Source: Afifella marina DSM 2698 (GTDB lineage: Bacteria; Pseudomonadota; Alphaproteobacteria; Rhizobiales; Afifellaceae). Taken from it: a stretch of 64,000 nucleotides of DNA. A model generated the notes under the pieces. That model saw only the letters and a list, made by a program, of their open reading frames with translations. It did not search any database and was not told where the DNA came from. Below, one piece after another: positions 24,840 through 34,640 of this stretch (position 1 is the stretch's first letter; each line of letters opens with the position of its first letter). Made by a program: the position numbers and the translations under genes. The stretch spans positions 62,001 through 126,000 of the forward strand of contig NZ_FMVW01000004.1 in the NCBI RefSeq assembly GCF_900102695.1, read 5' to 3'.

Positions 24840-25703
24840 CTAGTGCGCTTCCAGTTGCGCCACCTCATGAAAACGCTGTCGGAGAGCCGTCGCAATGGAG
24901 CCGGGGCGACCATTGGCCACGCTCTGCCCGTCGATCGCCACGATGGGCATGACGAGGGTCGTCGCTGCCGTCATGAACGCTTCGCGGGCACCCTTGGCTT
25001 CTTCTGGGGTGAATTTTCTTTCTTCAAGCTTCAGCCCGTCGCGTCGGGCCACTTCTTCCACCGTCTGCCGCGTCACGCCAGGCAAAATTCCCGTGCCGTT
25101 TGGACGGGTGACGAGCGCACCATCCTGCGTGACAATCCAGGCGGTCGTCGATGAGCCCTCGGTGACGTAGCCGTCCGCGTCCACGAACCAGGCTTCTTTG
25201 GCGCCGGCCTCTTTGGCTTTCTGCTTTGCCATCGCATTCGGCAGGAGTCCCACGGTCTTGATGTCGACGCGCTCCCAGCGATTATCCGGCGTCGTGATGA
25301 CGGCGACCCCCTCCTCTGCCTGCTTGTCGGCCTTGATACGGTCAAACGCCTTGGCCGTGATCACGACGGCCGGGCGCGTGCTCGCCGGCGGGAAGATATG
25401 TTCGCGCGGGGCCACGCCGCGCGTAATCTGGAGATAGACCATGCCTTCGGTCACGCGGTTGCGCCGCACGGTTTCGCGCATGACCGCCGTCAAGGCCGCG
25501 CGTGTCATGGGCATGGCGATCGACAGCTCACGCAACGAGCGCTCCAGACGATCGAGATGGCCTTTCATATCGACGAGGCGGCCATGCCAGATCTCGCAGA
25601 CTTCATAGACGCCGTCCGCGAACTGGTATCCGCGGTCCTCGACATGGACCATCGCATGGACGTGCGGAACATACCGGCCGTTGACATAGGCCACTCTCGA
25701 CAT
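24840..25703 (-). CDS. D-amino-acid transaminase (branched-chain aminotransferase fold)
   Basis: The start is the ATG at 25703, seven bases after a GGAGGAG ribosome site; an in-frame TTG at 25721 lies before that site. The protein has 287 residues of the fold-type IV PLP family. The VEDRGYQFADGVYEV segment, the PLP-lysine region DIKTVGLLPNAMAKQ, and DGYVTEGSSTTAWIV (cofactor phosphate region) match D-alanine transaminases. It interconverts D-Ala/2-oxoglutarate and D-Glu/pyruvate, feeding cell-wall precursors. A lyase of the same fold is the main alternative. It sits between trkA and hfq, as in other Hyphomicrobiales. Confidence 0.88.
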   Translation of the reverse strand: MSRVAYVNGRYVPHVHAMVHVEDRGYQFADGVYEVCEIWHGRLVDMKGHLDRLERSLRELSIAMPMTRAALTAVMRETVRRNRVTEGMVYLQITRGVAPREHIFPPASTRPAVVITAKAFDRIKADKQAEEGVAVITTPDNRWERVDIKTVGLLPNAMAKQKAKEAGAKEAWFVDADGYVTEGSSTTAWIVTQDGALVTRPNGTGILPGVTRQTVEEVARRDGLKLEERKFTPEEAKGAREAFMTAATTLVMPIVAIDGQSVANGRPGSIATALRQRFHEVAQLEAH

Positions 25704-25824
25704 CGGAAAACTCCTCCACAACGCAGGATTCGTGCGCGCGCGATTTACGCAACGGCACTAAGCAAGATTAAGGCCGCACGACAAGGCATGTGCCCTTCGA
25801 CGCGCAGGCGCCGGCTATGCGCAA

Positions 25825-27201
25825 TCAGAAGTACTCGAGGCTCACCCGCGCCATCTGCTCAACGCGGTGCACCTGATTGGCAATGGCGAAGATGACGAGG
25901 CGGTCGCCCTTTCGGATCTGGCTTGCGCCCGTCGGAACGATGACCTCGCCGCCATGCAAAATCGCACCGATCCGAATTCCCCCCGGCAGATCGAGCTCGC
26001 GCAAAGGGCGGCCGACAAGGGGCGATGTCTCCAGAGCTTCCGCCTCGATCACTTCGGCCGCGCCGTTCTGGATGGTGTGGACGTTGCGGATACGGCCGCG
26101 GCGGACGTGTTGCAGAATGCGCGAGATCGTGACGGCGCGCGGGTCGACGAAAGCGTCGATGCCGATCGTGCGTACCAAGGGCGGAAAAGCGGAATCGTTG
26201 AGAAGGCTCATCGCCCGCCGGCAGCCGAGCTTCTTTGCCATCACGCACGAGAGGATGTTGACCTTGTCGTCGTTGGTGAGGGCGAGCATCGTGTCGGCCT
26301 CCGCAATGTCGGCCTCTTTCAAAATGACGTCGTCCATCGCCGAACCGTGCAGCACGACGGTGCGGTCGAGCGCCTCGGCGATCTCGACAGCACGATCACG
26401 GTCCATTTCGATCACTTTGATCTTGGCGCGCGGATTGCGCTTCTCCAGATGGTGGGCAACGTAATGGCCGATATTGCCGCCGCCGCCGATCACGACGCGC
26501 GATCCGAGCGTCTCCTGCTTGCCGAAAATCGTGAGAGTGCGCTTCACCCGTCCCGTGTCGGTCATCACGTAGACGAGGTCACCTGCCATCATCTGATCGG
26601 CCGAGCGCGGCACGAACAGGTTCCCATTGCGGAAAACCCCCACGACAATGGCATTGAGGTCGGGAAAGAGCTCGGTCAGCTGACGAAGAGGCGTGTCGAT
26701 GACCGGGCAGTTTTCGTCGCAGACGATGCCGAGGACGGTCACCTTGTCGTCGGCGAAGGGGATCGTTTCCACGGCGCCCGGCTGCGCCAGGCGGCGGAGC
26801 ACCATCTCGCCTACTTCGACCTCAGGTGAAATGATCACGTCGATCGGCAGATGATCGCGTGAGAACAGGTTGCTCCAGTGCTTGGCGAGATAGGTCTGGG
26901 AGCGGATACGGGCGATCTTGGTCGGCAGATTGAACAACGAATGGGCCACCTGACAGGCGACCATGTTCACCTCGTCGTACAAGGTGACGGCGATCAGCAT
27001 GTCCGCTTCGTCGGCGCCGGCGCGCGCCAGAACGTCCGGATGCGATCCGTGGCCGACGAAGCCGCGTACGTCCAGCGTGTCACGAATGGCATTCACCAGA
27101 TGCGGCGAACGATCGATCACCGTGACATCGTTGTTCTCCGTCGCCAGTTTCTCCGCGATGCCGTATCCGACCTGGCCAGCGCCGCAAATGATGACGCGCA
27201 T
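25825..27201 (-). CDS. trkA: Trk system potassium uptake protein TrkA
   Basis: The 458-residue protein has two tandem RCK units. The first begins RVIICGAGQVGYGIAEKLA with NAD-binding GxGxxG. The second Rossmann strand at about 230 reads RVVIGGGGNIGHYVA. Each is followed by a C-terminal RCK_C domain. It binds NADH/ATP on the cytoplasmic face of TrkH/TrkG channels. No trkH is adjacent, and the KtrB-like channel at 20690-22039 has its own gating subunit. The trkA gene next to ntrX is a recurrent order in Hyphomicrobiales. The 40-base gap suggests co-transcription with ntrX. Confidence 0.95.
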   Translation of the reverse strand: MRVIICGAGQVGYGIAEKLATENNDVTVIDRSPHLVNAIRDTLDVRGFVGHGSHPDVLARAGADEADMLIAVTLYDEVNMVACQVAHSLFNLPTKIARIRSQTYLAKHWSNLFSRDHLPIDVIISPEVEVGEMVLRRLAQPGAVETIPFADDKVTVLGIVCDENCPVIDTPLRQLTELFPDLNAIVVGVFRNGNLFVPRSADQMMAGDLVYVMTDTGRVKRTLTIFGKQETLGSRVVIGGGGNIGHYVAHHLEKRNPRAKIKVIEMDRDRAVEIAEALDRTVVLHGSAMDDVILKEADIAEADTMLALTNDDKVNILSCVMAKKLGCRRAMSLLNDSAFPPLVRTIGIDAFVDPRAVTISRILQHVRRGRIRNVHTIQNGAAEVIEAEALETSPLVGRPLRELDLPGGIRIGAILHGGEVIVPTGASQIRKGDRLVIFAIANQVHRVEQMARVSLEYF

Positions 27202-27241
27202 GAAATGTCCTTTGTTGCGAGAATCCCGCCGCCGTGAGGCT

Positions 27242-28603
27242 CTATACCCCGAGGCTCTTCAGCTTGCGATGCAGGGCCGAGCGTTCCATGCCGACAAACT
27301 CGGCCGTGCGCGAGATATTGCCGCCAAAACGGTTGATCTGCGCGGACAGATATTCTCGCTCGAACACCTCACGGGCTTCCCGCAAAGGCAGCGACATGAT
27401 GTGGGCCGACCCATCGGCGGGGCTCGCAGGCAGGATCTCGCCAATCTCCGGCGGCAGCATGGCGGCCGTCACCATCGCTTCCGCATCGCCCTGGGTCAGG
27501 ATCATCAATCGTTCGACATTGTTGCGCAGCTGACGGATGTTTCCCGGCCAGTCGTGCGCCTGGAGCACGGCCATCGCATCATCGGCAATGCGCCGCGTCG
27601 GCAGGCCGGCTGTCTGGGCGATCTGCGCCATGAAATAGTCGACGAGCTCCGGGACGTCTTCGCGCCGTTCCGCCAATGACGGAACGCGGATCGGAACGAC
27701 GCTCAGGCGATGAAAGAGGTCTTCGCGAAACCGCCCTTCCTTGATCTCCGCTTCGAGATCGCGGGCCGTGGATGAGAGGATTCGAACGTCGACCTTGACC
27801 TTCTTGCTGCCCCCTACCCGCTCGAACGTCTGCTCGACGAGGACCCGCAGGATCTTGTTCTGCGTCTCCCGCGGCATATCAGCGACCTCCTCCAGATAGA
27901 GGATGCCGCCATGCGCCTCTTCCAGTGCGCCGATGCGGCGATGTTCGCCGTCGACGGCTTCCGTGCCGAAGAGCGCGATCTCCATGTTTTCCGGCGTGAT
28001 AGCCGCTGAGCTCAGCACGACGAACGGTCCGTTGGCGCGGCGGGAGGCCGCGTGAATGGCGCGCGCCACGCGTTCTTTGCCCGCGCCGGAGGCTCCAAAG
28101 ATCATCACGCGACTGTTCGTGGGAGCGACGCGTTCGATCGTCTGGCGCAGATGGTGCATGACGGACGAGGAGCCGACGAGATCGTTGGTGACGCCCGAGC
28201 GCTGCTTGAGCTCCGCCACCTCTTTTTTCAACCGTGAGGCTTCCAAGGCGCGCTGTGCCACGAGCACGAGACGGTCGGCTTTGAACGGCTTTTCGATATA
28301 GTCGTAGGCGCCGCGCTTGATGGCGGAGACGGCAGTCTCGATGTTGCCGTGACCGGAAATGATCACCACCGGCAATGCCGGATGCTCGGTGTGAATGGCA
28401 TCGAGAAGAGCCAGTCCATCGAGCCGGCTTCCCTGCAGCCAGATGTCGAGAAAGATGAGGCCGGGCCTGCGTTCTGCGATTGCTTCCAGCGCTGCATCGC
28501 TATGGGCGGCGGTGCGTGTTCCGTGGCCTTCGTCTTCAAGGATGCCGGCGACGAGTTCGCGGATATCGGCTTCATCGTCGACGACAAGGATGTCGGTAGC
28601 CAT
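27242..28603 (-). CDS. ntrX: Nitrogen response regulator NtrX
   Basis: The 453-residue protein has a receiver domain (phospho-Asp in FLDIW, about 53; K in EKPF), an AAA+ domain with Walker A FGASGAGKE, and a Fis-type helix-turn-helix end (NISRTAEFVGMERSALHRKL). The sigma-54-contact GAFTGA loop is absent: where ELFG is followed by that loop in NtrC, this reads ALFGTEAVDGEHRR. Walker B is LYLEEV rather than LFLDEI. Loss of GAFTGA is known for alphaproteobacterial NtrX, implying sigma-54-independent control. The ATG at 28603 shares a base with the ntrY stop; a GTG one codon earlier is possible. Confidence 0.95.
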   Translation of the reverse strand: MATDILVVDDEADIRELVAGILEDEGHGTRTAAHSDAALEAIAERRPGLIFLDIWLQGSRLDGLALLDAIHTEHPALPVVIISGHGNIETAVSAIKRGAYDYIEKPFKADRLVLVAQRALEASRLKKEVAELKQRSGVTNDLVGSSSVMHHLRQTIERVAPTNSRVMIFGASGAGKERVARAIHAASRRANGPFVVLSSAAITPENMEIALFGTEAVDGEHRRIGALEEAHGGILYLEEVADMPRETQNKILRVLVEQTFERVGGSKKVKVDVRILSSTARDLEAEIKEGRFREDLFHRLSVVPIRVPSLAERREDVPELVDYFMAQIAQTAGLPTRRIADDAMAVLQAHDWPGNIRQLRNNVERLMILTQGDAEAMVTAAMLPPEIGEILPASPADGSAHIMSLPLREAREVFEREYLSAQINRFGGNISRTAEFVGMERSALHRKLKSLGV

Positions 28604-30882
28604 CACTTGCTCTCCTGTTCGGCGCGTTCCGCAGGCGTCGTCTCTGCCTCGGTCGCGGCCGGATGGTTGGTATGGGGGAAGTTCATTCGAACGCAGGCGC
28701 CGCGTGCATCTACGCCGGCCGCTCGTGCGTCGAGAAGTTCAATGGAGCCTCCGTGTTCCTCCATCACCTTGCGCACGATCGCAAGGCCGAGGCCGGTGCC
28801 TTTCTGCCGGGTTGTCATGTAGGGCTCGAGAAGCTTCTCGCGACCCTCTTGTGGAAGACCCTTGCCGTTATCGATCACATCGACGATCGCGTGATCGACA
28901 TCGTCGCGCACACGCACACGGATTTCGCCACTCACGTTTTCATCTTCCGGAACGGCCTCGATCGCCTCTGTGGCATTCTTGACGATATTGGTGAGCGCCT
29001 GGGTGACCAGGCGATGATCGACCGGCGCCTCGACCGGTGTTTCCGGCAGGTCGAGTGCGAAGCTGATGTTCGGATTGCCGACCTCCTGCAGGAAGACGGC
29101 TTCGCGGATGAGCTCGCGCAGATCTCGCGCCTCCATCACAGGCTTTGGCATGCGCGCAAAGGCGGAAAACTCGTCCACCATGCGGCGGATATCGCCGACC
29201 TGGCGAATGATCGTCTCCGTGCACTGGTCGAAAACGACGCGGTCTTTCTCTTCCTCGATGCGCGGTCCGAAACGGCGGCGGATGCGTTCGGCCGAAAGCT
29301 GGATCGGCGTGAGCGGGTTTTTGATCTCGTGGGCGATGCGGCGGGCCACATCGGCCCAGGCAGACCGACGCTGCGCGGCGACGAGATCGGTGATGTCGTC
29401 GAGCGTCACGACGAACCCGTCGTGTGAGCTGTCGGCGGACTGCTCGATCGTCACCTGCACATTGAGCGTACGAGGCTCGCCTTCCCGCGCAATGATGATC
29501 TGATCGCGTGCCGAACCACGACCGCGGTTGGCAACCTCGTCGAGAACATTCTGCAATTCGGGCAGGAGCTCGTTGACGTGACGACCGACGATGCCGGTCT
29601 CTTCTTCACCGATGGCTTCGAGCGCCGGATGATTTGCGAGTGTGACGATGCGGTCAGCATTGAGGCCGATGACACCTGCCGAAACGCCCGACAGCACGGC
29701 CTCGGTAAAGCGGCGCCGCTCGTCGAGCTGGCTGTTGGCCGAAAGCAACGCATTGCGCTGTGACCGCAGCTGCCCCGCCATTCGGTTGAAGGTTGCCGAC
29801 AGAATGCCGAGGTCGCCGGCCTTCTCCTGTACGGGCACGCTGACGTCGAGATTGCCGCCCGAGATCTTACTGGCGGCGCCGATCAGGTGTCGGATCGGCG
29901 CGACGAGGCCGTTGGCGAATCCGAGACCGATCCAGATGGCGGACAAAAGCACCACCAGCGCCATGCCGACAAAGAGGATGGCAAAGGCGATCTGCACGCC
30001 GAAGCGGTTCTCCTGCAATTGGCCGTATTCGGCGGCGCTCTCCTCCGTGAGGCGGACTTGTCGCGTCACCTTGGGGTCGAGCGGGCGCGCCAGATAAAGA
30101 TAGACGTCATCGAGGCTGGTGATCTTCAGCACCCCGCCGACGAGATTGGTTGTGCCTGGCGCGATCAAGGCCGGGCGGCCTTCGTCGGCATCTTCGAACA
30201 CCTGCTGCGGGGGTGGCGGTACTTTGAGGTTGGTCGAGGTCTTGCCCTCGACGATCACGGATCTGTCGCGCCGGATGAGCGCGATTGCAGACAGGCCGCG
30301 CAGCTGCGCCTGATTGGACAGGTAAGCGGCAATCGCCTTTTTGTTGAGCTCCAGATCCGGAGCGACGCGGTTGAATTCGCTTGCGATCGCCAGAAGATCG
30401 ATCGCCAGAATGCGGCTGTGCTCCTGCACATAGGCCTGCGCGACTTCCCGAGAGTTCTCGATGATCGCTTCGGTGCGCTCGGCGAACCAGCGATCCAGAC
30501 CCTTGTTGAGGGTGATGGACGCGATTCCGGCAGTCAGGATCGCCGGCAGAGCCGCGATGATCGAGAACAGTGCCACGATCCGCACATGCAGCCGAGCTGC
30601 GGCGCGTCCGTGCCGGCGCGCGATCCAAAGCCCGGTCGCCTCGAACGCGACCGTCCCAATGAGAAAGAGAACGACGATGCCGTTCAAGAGGCCGGCTGTG
30701 CGCACAACCGCAGGCGTCGGCTCGATGGTGGTCTGTCCGGTGAGGATCAGAAACGTGCCGATGGCGCTTGAAAGCGCCAGCAGGACCGCGAGCAGGCCGA
30801 CCATGCGCGCGATGCGGTTGCGTTCGCCAAAGCCCGGACGGATGCGTTCGGGTGGCAGATCAGGGCTAGTGGCGACGGACAT
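28603..30882 (-). CDS. ntrY: Nitrogen sensor histidine kinase NtrY
   Basis: The membrane sensor kinase is about 759 residues from the ATG at 30882; an in-frame GTG at 30924 is an alternative. N-terminal hydrophobic spans (about 30-130) flank short loops. A periplasmic region follows to about 300, then a transmembrane segment (IAFAILFVGMALVVLLSAIW), a HAMP domain and a PAS domain. HisKA follows with [19 protein letters not shown] (phospho-His in HEIKNP), then HATPase with DNGKGLP and GTGLGLAI. It phosphorylates NtrX in response to nitrogen or redox signals. The coupling to ntrX by an overlapping stop/start is direct. Confidence 0.95.
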   Translation of the reverse strand: MSVATSPDLPPERIRPGFGERNRIARMVGLLAVLLALSSAIGTFLILTGQTTIEPTPAVVRTAGLLNGIVVLFLIGTVAFEATGLWIARRHGRAAARLHVRIVALFSIIAALPAILTAGIASITLNKGLDRWFAERTEAIIENSREVAQAYVQEHSRILAIDLLAIASEFNRVAPDLELNKKAIAAYLSNQAQLRGLSAIALIRRDRSVIVEGKTSTNLKVPPPPQQVFEDADEGRPALIAPGTTNLVGGVLKITSLDDVYLYLARPLDPKVTRQVRLTEESAAEYGQLQENRFGVQIAFAILFVGMALVVLLSAIWIGLGFANGLVAPIRHLIGAASKISGGNLDVSVPVQEKAGDLGILSATFNRMAGQLRSQRNALLSANSQLDERRRFTEAVLSGVSAGVIGLNADRIVTLANHPALEAIGEEETGIVGRHVNELLPELQNVLDEVANRGRGSARDQIIIAREGEPRTLNVQVTIEQSADSSHDGFVVTLDDITDLVAAQRRSAWADVARRIAHEIKNPLTPIQLSAERIRRRFGPRIEEEKDRVVFDQCTETIIRQVGDIRRMVDEFSAFARMPKPVMEARDLRELIREAVFLQEVGNPNISFALDLPETPVEAPVDHRLVTQALTNIVKNATEAIEAVPEDENVSGEIRVRVRDDVDHAIVDVIDNGKGLPQEGREKLLEPYMTTRQKGTGLGLAIVRKVMEEHGGSIELLDARAAGVDARGACVRMNFPHTNHPAATEAETTPAERAEQESK

Positions 30883-30978
30883 GGATCCTACGGTCGATCG
30901 GATTGATCGCTCATGCGTGGGCACAGAACGTGGCTAATATGTCACAAAAACGGCGCCCGCACAGTGCGCGCGGCCGTT

Positions 30979-32418
30979 TTATCTCGGACCGCGCACAACC
31001 AGGATCTGAAGGTCACGGATTTTCTTGCGCAGCGTGTTGCGATTGAGCCCCAAGAGCTCGGCGGCGCGAATCTGATTGCCGTTGGTGGCGCCCAAAGCGG
31101 CGCCGATCAACGGAACCTCGATCTCGCGCAGCACCCGGTGGTAGAGCCCCGGCGGCGGCAAAGCGTCACCGAACTCGTTGAAGAGATTGGTCATGTGCCG
31201 GGCGACGGAATTCGAAAGGCTCTCCTCCTCTGCCGGTCGCTCGGATTCCTCCACATCTCCGATCGGATCGAGCTCGTGACGAATCAGGTCCGCGGTGATC
31301 GTCTCCTGCGGATAGAGCGCGGTCAGGCGTCTGATCAGATTTTCGAGTTCCCGCACATTGCCCGGCCAGCGATGGCGCTTCAGCACGTCGAGCGCGTCAT
31401 TTTCCATCGTCTTGACCGGCAAGCCTTCGCGCTCGGCCTGGACGAGGAAGTGGCGAACGAGATCGGGAATATCGTCGGTGCGTTCCCGCAACGGCGGCAG
31501 GCGGATCGGCACGACGTTCAGGCGGAAGAAGAGATCCTCACGGAAGAGGCCCTGGCGGATCAGGTTCTTCAGATCCTTGTTGGTTGCCGCGACGATTCTG
31601 ACGTCGGTGCGGATCGGCGTGCGGCCACCGACGGTCGTGTATTCGCCCTGCTGCAGAACCCGCAGCAGACGCGTCTGCGCGTCCATCGGCATGTCGCCGA
31701 TTTCATCGAGGAAGAGCGTCCCGCCCTCCGCCTGCTCGAAGCGGCCGGCGGAGCGATGTTGGGCGCCGGTGAAAGCGCCGCGTTCATGGCCGAAGAGCTC
31801 GGATTCGATGAGTTCCCTCGGGATCGCGGCCATATTGACCGCGACGAAGGGCCCCTTCCGGCGCTTGCCGTAATCGTGGAGCGCACGGGCCACCAGCTCC
31901 TTGCCGGTGCCGGATTCCCCGAAAATCGTGACGGTCAGATCCGTCTGCATCAACCGGGCAAGTACGCGGTAGATGTCCTGCATCGCCGGCGAGCGACCGA
32001 CGAGCGGTATGGCTTCATCTTGCTGGTCGTGATCGGCCATCACTTTCGACCGGGGCTCCGACAGCGCCCGTCCGATCGTCGCGATAAGCTCCTTCAGATC
32101 GAAGGGCTTCGGCAGATAGTCGTAAGCGCCGCGTTCGGATGCCTTGATCGCCGTCATGAACGTGTTTTGTGCGCTCATGACGATGATCGGCAGCTCCGGC
32201 CTGACGCGCTTGATGCGCGGCAAGAGCTCGAATGCGTTTTCATCCGGCATGACGATGTCGGTGACGACGAGATCGCCCTCGCCTTCGGCCACCCAGCGCC
32301 ACAGCGTCGCCGCGTTGGATGTCAGACGGACATTGTAGCCGGCGCGCGACAGCGCCTGGTTCAAGACTGTTCGGATCGCCGTGTCGTCGTCGGCGACGAG
32401 AATTGTGCTCTGACTCAC
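30979..32418 (-). CDS. ntrC: Nitrogen regulator NtrC (sigma-54 activator)
   Basis: The start is a GTG inside the ntrB stop (GTGA), giving 479 residues; a longer frame upstream is antisense-like filler. The receiver domain begins [17 protein letters not shown], with phospho-Asp in VTDIVMPDE and KPFDLKEL. The AAA+ domain has Walker [10 protein letters not shown], an intact GAFTGA loop ([11 protein letters not shown]), Walker [11 protein letters not shown] and the R-finger region. The Fis-type HTH reads [20 protein letters not shown]. It activates sigma-54 promoters for nitrogen assimilation when phosphorylated by NtrB. Confidence 0.97.
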   Translation of the reverse strand: MSQSTILVADDDTAIRTVLNQALSRAGYNVRLTSNAATLWRWVAEGEGDLVVTDIVMPDENAFELLPRIKRVRPELPIIVMSAQNTFMTAIKASERGAYDYLPKPFDLKELIATIGRALSEPRSKVMADHDQQDEAIPLVGRSPAMQDIYRVLARLMQTDLTVTIFGESGTGKELVARALHDYGKRRKGPFVAVNMAAIPRELIESELFGHERGAFTGAQHRSAGRFEQAEGGTLFLDEIGDMPMDAQTRLLRVLQQGEYTTVGGRTPIRTDVRIVAATNKDLKNLIRQGLFREDLFFRLNVVPIRLPPLRERTDDIPDLVRHFLVQAEREGLPVKTMENDALDVLKRHRWPGNVRELENLIRRLTALYPQETITADLIRHELDPIGDVEESERPAEEESLSNSVARHMTNLFNEFGDALPPPGLYHRVLREIEVPLIGAALGATNGNQIRAAELLGLNRNTLRKKIRDLQILVVRGPR

Positions 32419-33542
32419 GAGGTTCCATCCTCCTTCAGGTCGAGCTCGTCCGACGTCTGTTCGAGCGTCGGCATAAGAATGCGGAAAAGCGTGCGGCGTG
32501 GCTGGGACTCGCACTCGATGATGCCTCCGTGATCTCCGATGATCTTGGCTACGAGCGCCAATCCAAGACCCGTGCCATTCGCCTTCGAGGTGACGAACGG
32601 GTCAAAGAGATGAGGCAGTACGTCGTCGGGAACGCCCGGTCCGTTGTCCATGACGGTGAATTCCAGCGGGAGGCTGACACGGCTTTGCGTCCCAGGAACC
32701 GACAAGCGAATCCCTGGTCGGTAGGCCGTACGAAACGTTATCTCTGAATCTTTTTGTCCTGCAAGAGCTTCAGCCGCGTTCTTCACCAGATTGATGAAGA
32801 CCTGCAGGAGCTGATCGCGGTTCGCCAGGACCGGTGGCAGCGAAGGATCGTATTCTTCGGTGATGCGGATGCCGCGCGCGAAGCCGGAGGTGGCGAGTGT
32901 CTTAACGCGCTCCAGAACGCGGTGAATGTTGACCGGCTCGCGCTCGATCGGGCGGGCGTCAGTGAAGGTTTCCATACGATCGACCAGGCCGGCGATGCGG
33001 TCCGTCTCATCGCAGATCAGGCGGGTCAGCGGGCGATCTTCGGGACTTGCGGACGCTTCCAGGAGCTGGGCAGCGCCGCGAATGCCGGACAGCGGATTCT
33101 TGATCTCGTGGGCTAGCATCGCCGCCAGGCCGGTTACTGTCCGCGCGGCCCCGCGATATGTCAGCTGCCGGTCGATCTTCTCCGTCACGGAGCGTGGAAG
33201 GAGGAGAACCGAGACGCAGGCATCCGTCATGGAGACCGGCGTTGCGTAGATATCGACGAGTTTGTCGGAGCCGATGCGCGGCGAACTCATGTCGACGCGG
33301 TATTCTGCGATCGCAGCACCTCGCGCACGAACCTGATCGAGCAAGGGAAACAATGGGCTGCCGAAAGGCACGAGGCGGTCCAACCCGTCGCGATGCATGA
33401 CGGCGGAGCTTGCGCCGAAAAAACTCTCGGCCGCCTGGTTGGCGTTCAAAATCGTGTTGTCGGCATCGACTACGAAAATCGGATGCGGCAGGGCGTTGAG
33501 GATCGCGAGCGCCGGCACCCCCTCTTCTTCGTGAGGCTTCAT
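32415..33542 (-). CDS. ntrB: Nitrogen sensor histidine kinase NtrB
   Basis: The 375-residue soluble kinase has an N-terminal PAS domain ([21 protein letters not shown], quoted as [19 protein letters not shown]), the H-box [21 protein letters not shown]-box [10 protein letters not shown], and G-boxes [10 protein letters not shown] and [11 protein letters not shown]. It phosphorylates or dephosphorylates NtrC under PII control. Its ATG overlaps the dusB stop (TGATG) and its stop overlaps the ntrC start, giving a dusB-ntrB-ntrC operon as in rhizobia, where dusB is called nifR3. Confidence 0.97.
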   Translation of the reverse strand: MKPHEEEGVPALAILNALPHPIFVVDADNTILNANQAAESFFGASSAVMHRDGLDRLVPFGSPLFPLLDQVRARGAAIAEYRVDMSSPRIGSDKLVDIYATPVSMTDACVSVLLLPRSVTEKIDRQLTYRGAARTVTGLAAMLAHEIKNPLSGIRGAAQLLEASASPEDRPLTRLICDETDRIAGLVDRMETFTDARPIEREPVNIHRVLERVKTLATSGFARGIRITEEYDPSLPPVLANRDQLLQVFINLVKNAAEALAGQKDSEITFRTAYRPGIRLSVPGTQSRVSLPLEFTVMDNGPGVPDDVLPHLFDPFVTSKANGTGLGLALVAKIIGDHGGIIECESQPRRTLFRILMPTLEQTSDELDLKEDGTS

Positions 33543-34591
33543 CAGGCGGCCTCGCGCAAGGAAGCGGCATCCGCCCGAAGATCGGGCAAAAGCGCCGCGA
33601 GCTCGGCCTGAACGCGCCGTGCCTCCGTTTCGCGCAGAAGCCTGCCGCGGGCAGCCTGCGCCTGCGCATCCATCGCAAAATCATCGAGGTACCAGGCGAG
33701 GTGTTTTCGGGCGATGCGAACGCCTGGAAGCGGCCCATAGTGAGCCAGGATCATATCGTAGTGCTCCATAATGAGGTCGGCACGCTCTCTCCCTGTCGGA
33801 TCGGGTCGGGGGGCTTTGCCTCTAAGGACGTCACCCGCCTGGCCGACGACCCACGGGCGCCCGTAAGCGCCGCGGCCGATCATGACCCCCGCCGCACCCG
33901 AACACTGCAGCATCGCCGGCGCATCTTCGGGCCGCGAGAGGTCGCCATTGGCGATGACCGGAATTCGGACCGCCCGAGCCACGGGCCGGATGGCATTCCA
34001 ATCGGCTTTGCCCTTGTAGAATTGGCTGCGTGTGCGTCCATGGACGGTCACCATCGCCACGCCCAGGTTCTCCGCACGCTGCGCCAGCTCTGCCGCATTG
34101 AGCGACGCGTGGTCCCAGCCAAGGCGCGTTTTCAGCGTGACCGGAACTTTGGCGGCACGCACGGCTGAGGCGATCAGACGTTCAGCCATGTCGAGATCGC
34201 GCATGAGATGGGAACCGGCAAAGCCACCTGTCACGCGCTTGGCCGGACATCCCATATTGATGTCGATGATTGCGGCTCCCGCCGCTTCGGCGATCCGCAC
34301 GCCCTCGGCCATGGCTTCTTCGTCGCGTGCAGCGAGCTGCACGACATGGAGGGAAAGGCCCTCGCCTTCCGCACGCAGCCGCGCCTCTTCCGATTGCCGC
34401 TGCACGGCGTCGCAGGCGACCATCTCGGAAACGACGAGCCCCGCGCCGTAACGCGCGGCGAGCCGCCGAAATGGGAGGTCGGACACCCCGGACATGGGCG
34501 CAAGCAGGGCGCGATTGGGAATCGACAGCCCGGCAACCTTCAAGCTATCGGTGGGGAGATCTGCGTCGGGCAATGATGAAAAATCCGGCAA
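33542..34591 (-). CDS. dusB: tRNA-dihydrouridine synthase DusB (NifR3)
   Basis: The FMN-dependent TIM-barrel enzyme is about 349 residues. Motifs: [17 protein letters not shown] (N-terminal FMN site), [21 protein letters not shown] (with the catalytic cysteine), [25 protein letters not shown] and VIANGD. It reduces uridine in the D-loop of tRNAs. The start is uncertain: the given one is a TTG at 34591 inside an inverted repeat, with another TTG 18 bases later. No ATG is available near the expected N-terminus. It heads the ntrBC operon and diverges from ispDF. Confidence 0.94.
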   Translation of the reverse strand: MPDFSSLPDADLPTDSLKVAGLSIPNRALLAPMSGVSDLPFRRLAARYGAGLVVSEMVACDAVQRQSEEARLRAEGEGLSLHVVQLAARDEEAMAEGVRIAEAAGAAIIDINMGCPAKRVTGGFAGSHLMRDLDMAERLIASAVRAAKVPVTLKTRLGWDHASLNAAELAQRAENLGVAMVTVHGRTRSQFYKGKADWNAIRPVARAVRIPVIANGDLSRPEDAPAMLQCSGAAGVMIGRGAYGRPWVVGQAGDVLRGKAPRPDPTGRERADLIMEHYDMILAHYGPLPGVRIARKHLAWYLDDFAMDAQAQAARGRLLRETEARRVQAELAALLPDLRADAASLREAA

Positions 34592-34606
34592 AAACTATGT
34601 TTGCCG
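34586..34606. promoter_or_regulatory. Inverted repeat at the dusB start in the dusB/ispDF divergent region
   Basis: CGGCAAA (34586-34592), seven bases, then TTTGCCG (34600-34606) form a perfect 7-base inverted repeat. It overlaps the likely dusB start and lies 35 bases before the ispDF start. It is not the NtrC consensus (TGCACC-N5-GGTGCA). It may be a protein-binding site controlling one or both directions, or an RNA hairpin at the start of the dusB message. Confidence 0.4.
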
Positions 34607-34640
34607 ATAATCTAGTCATGTCTACGGCTTCGGCAAGTCC

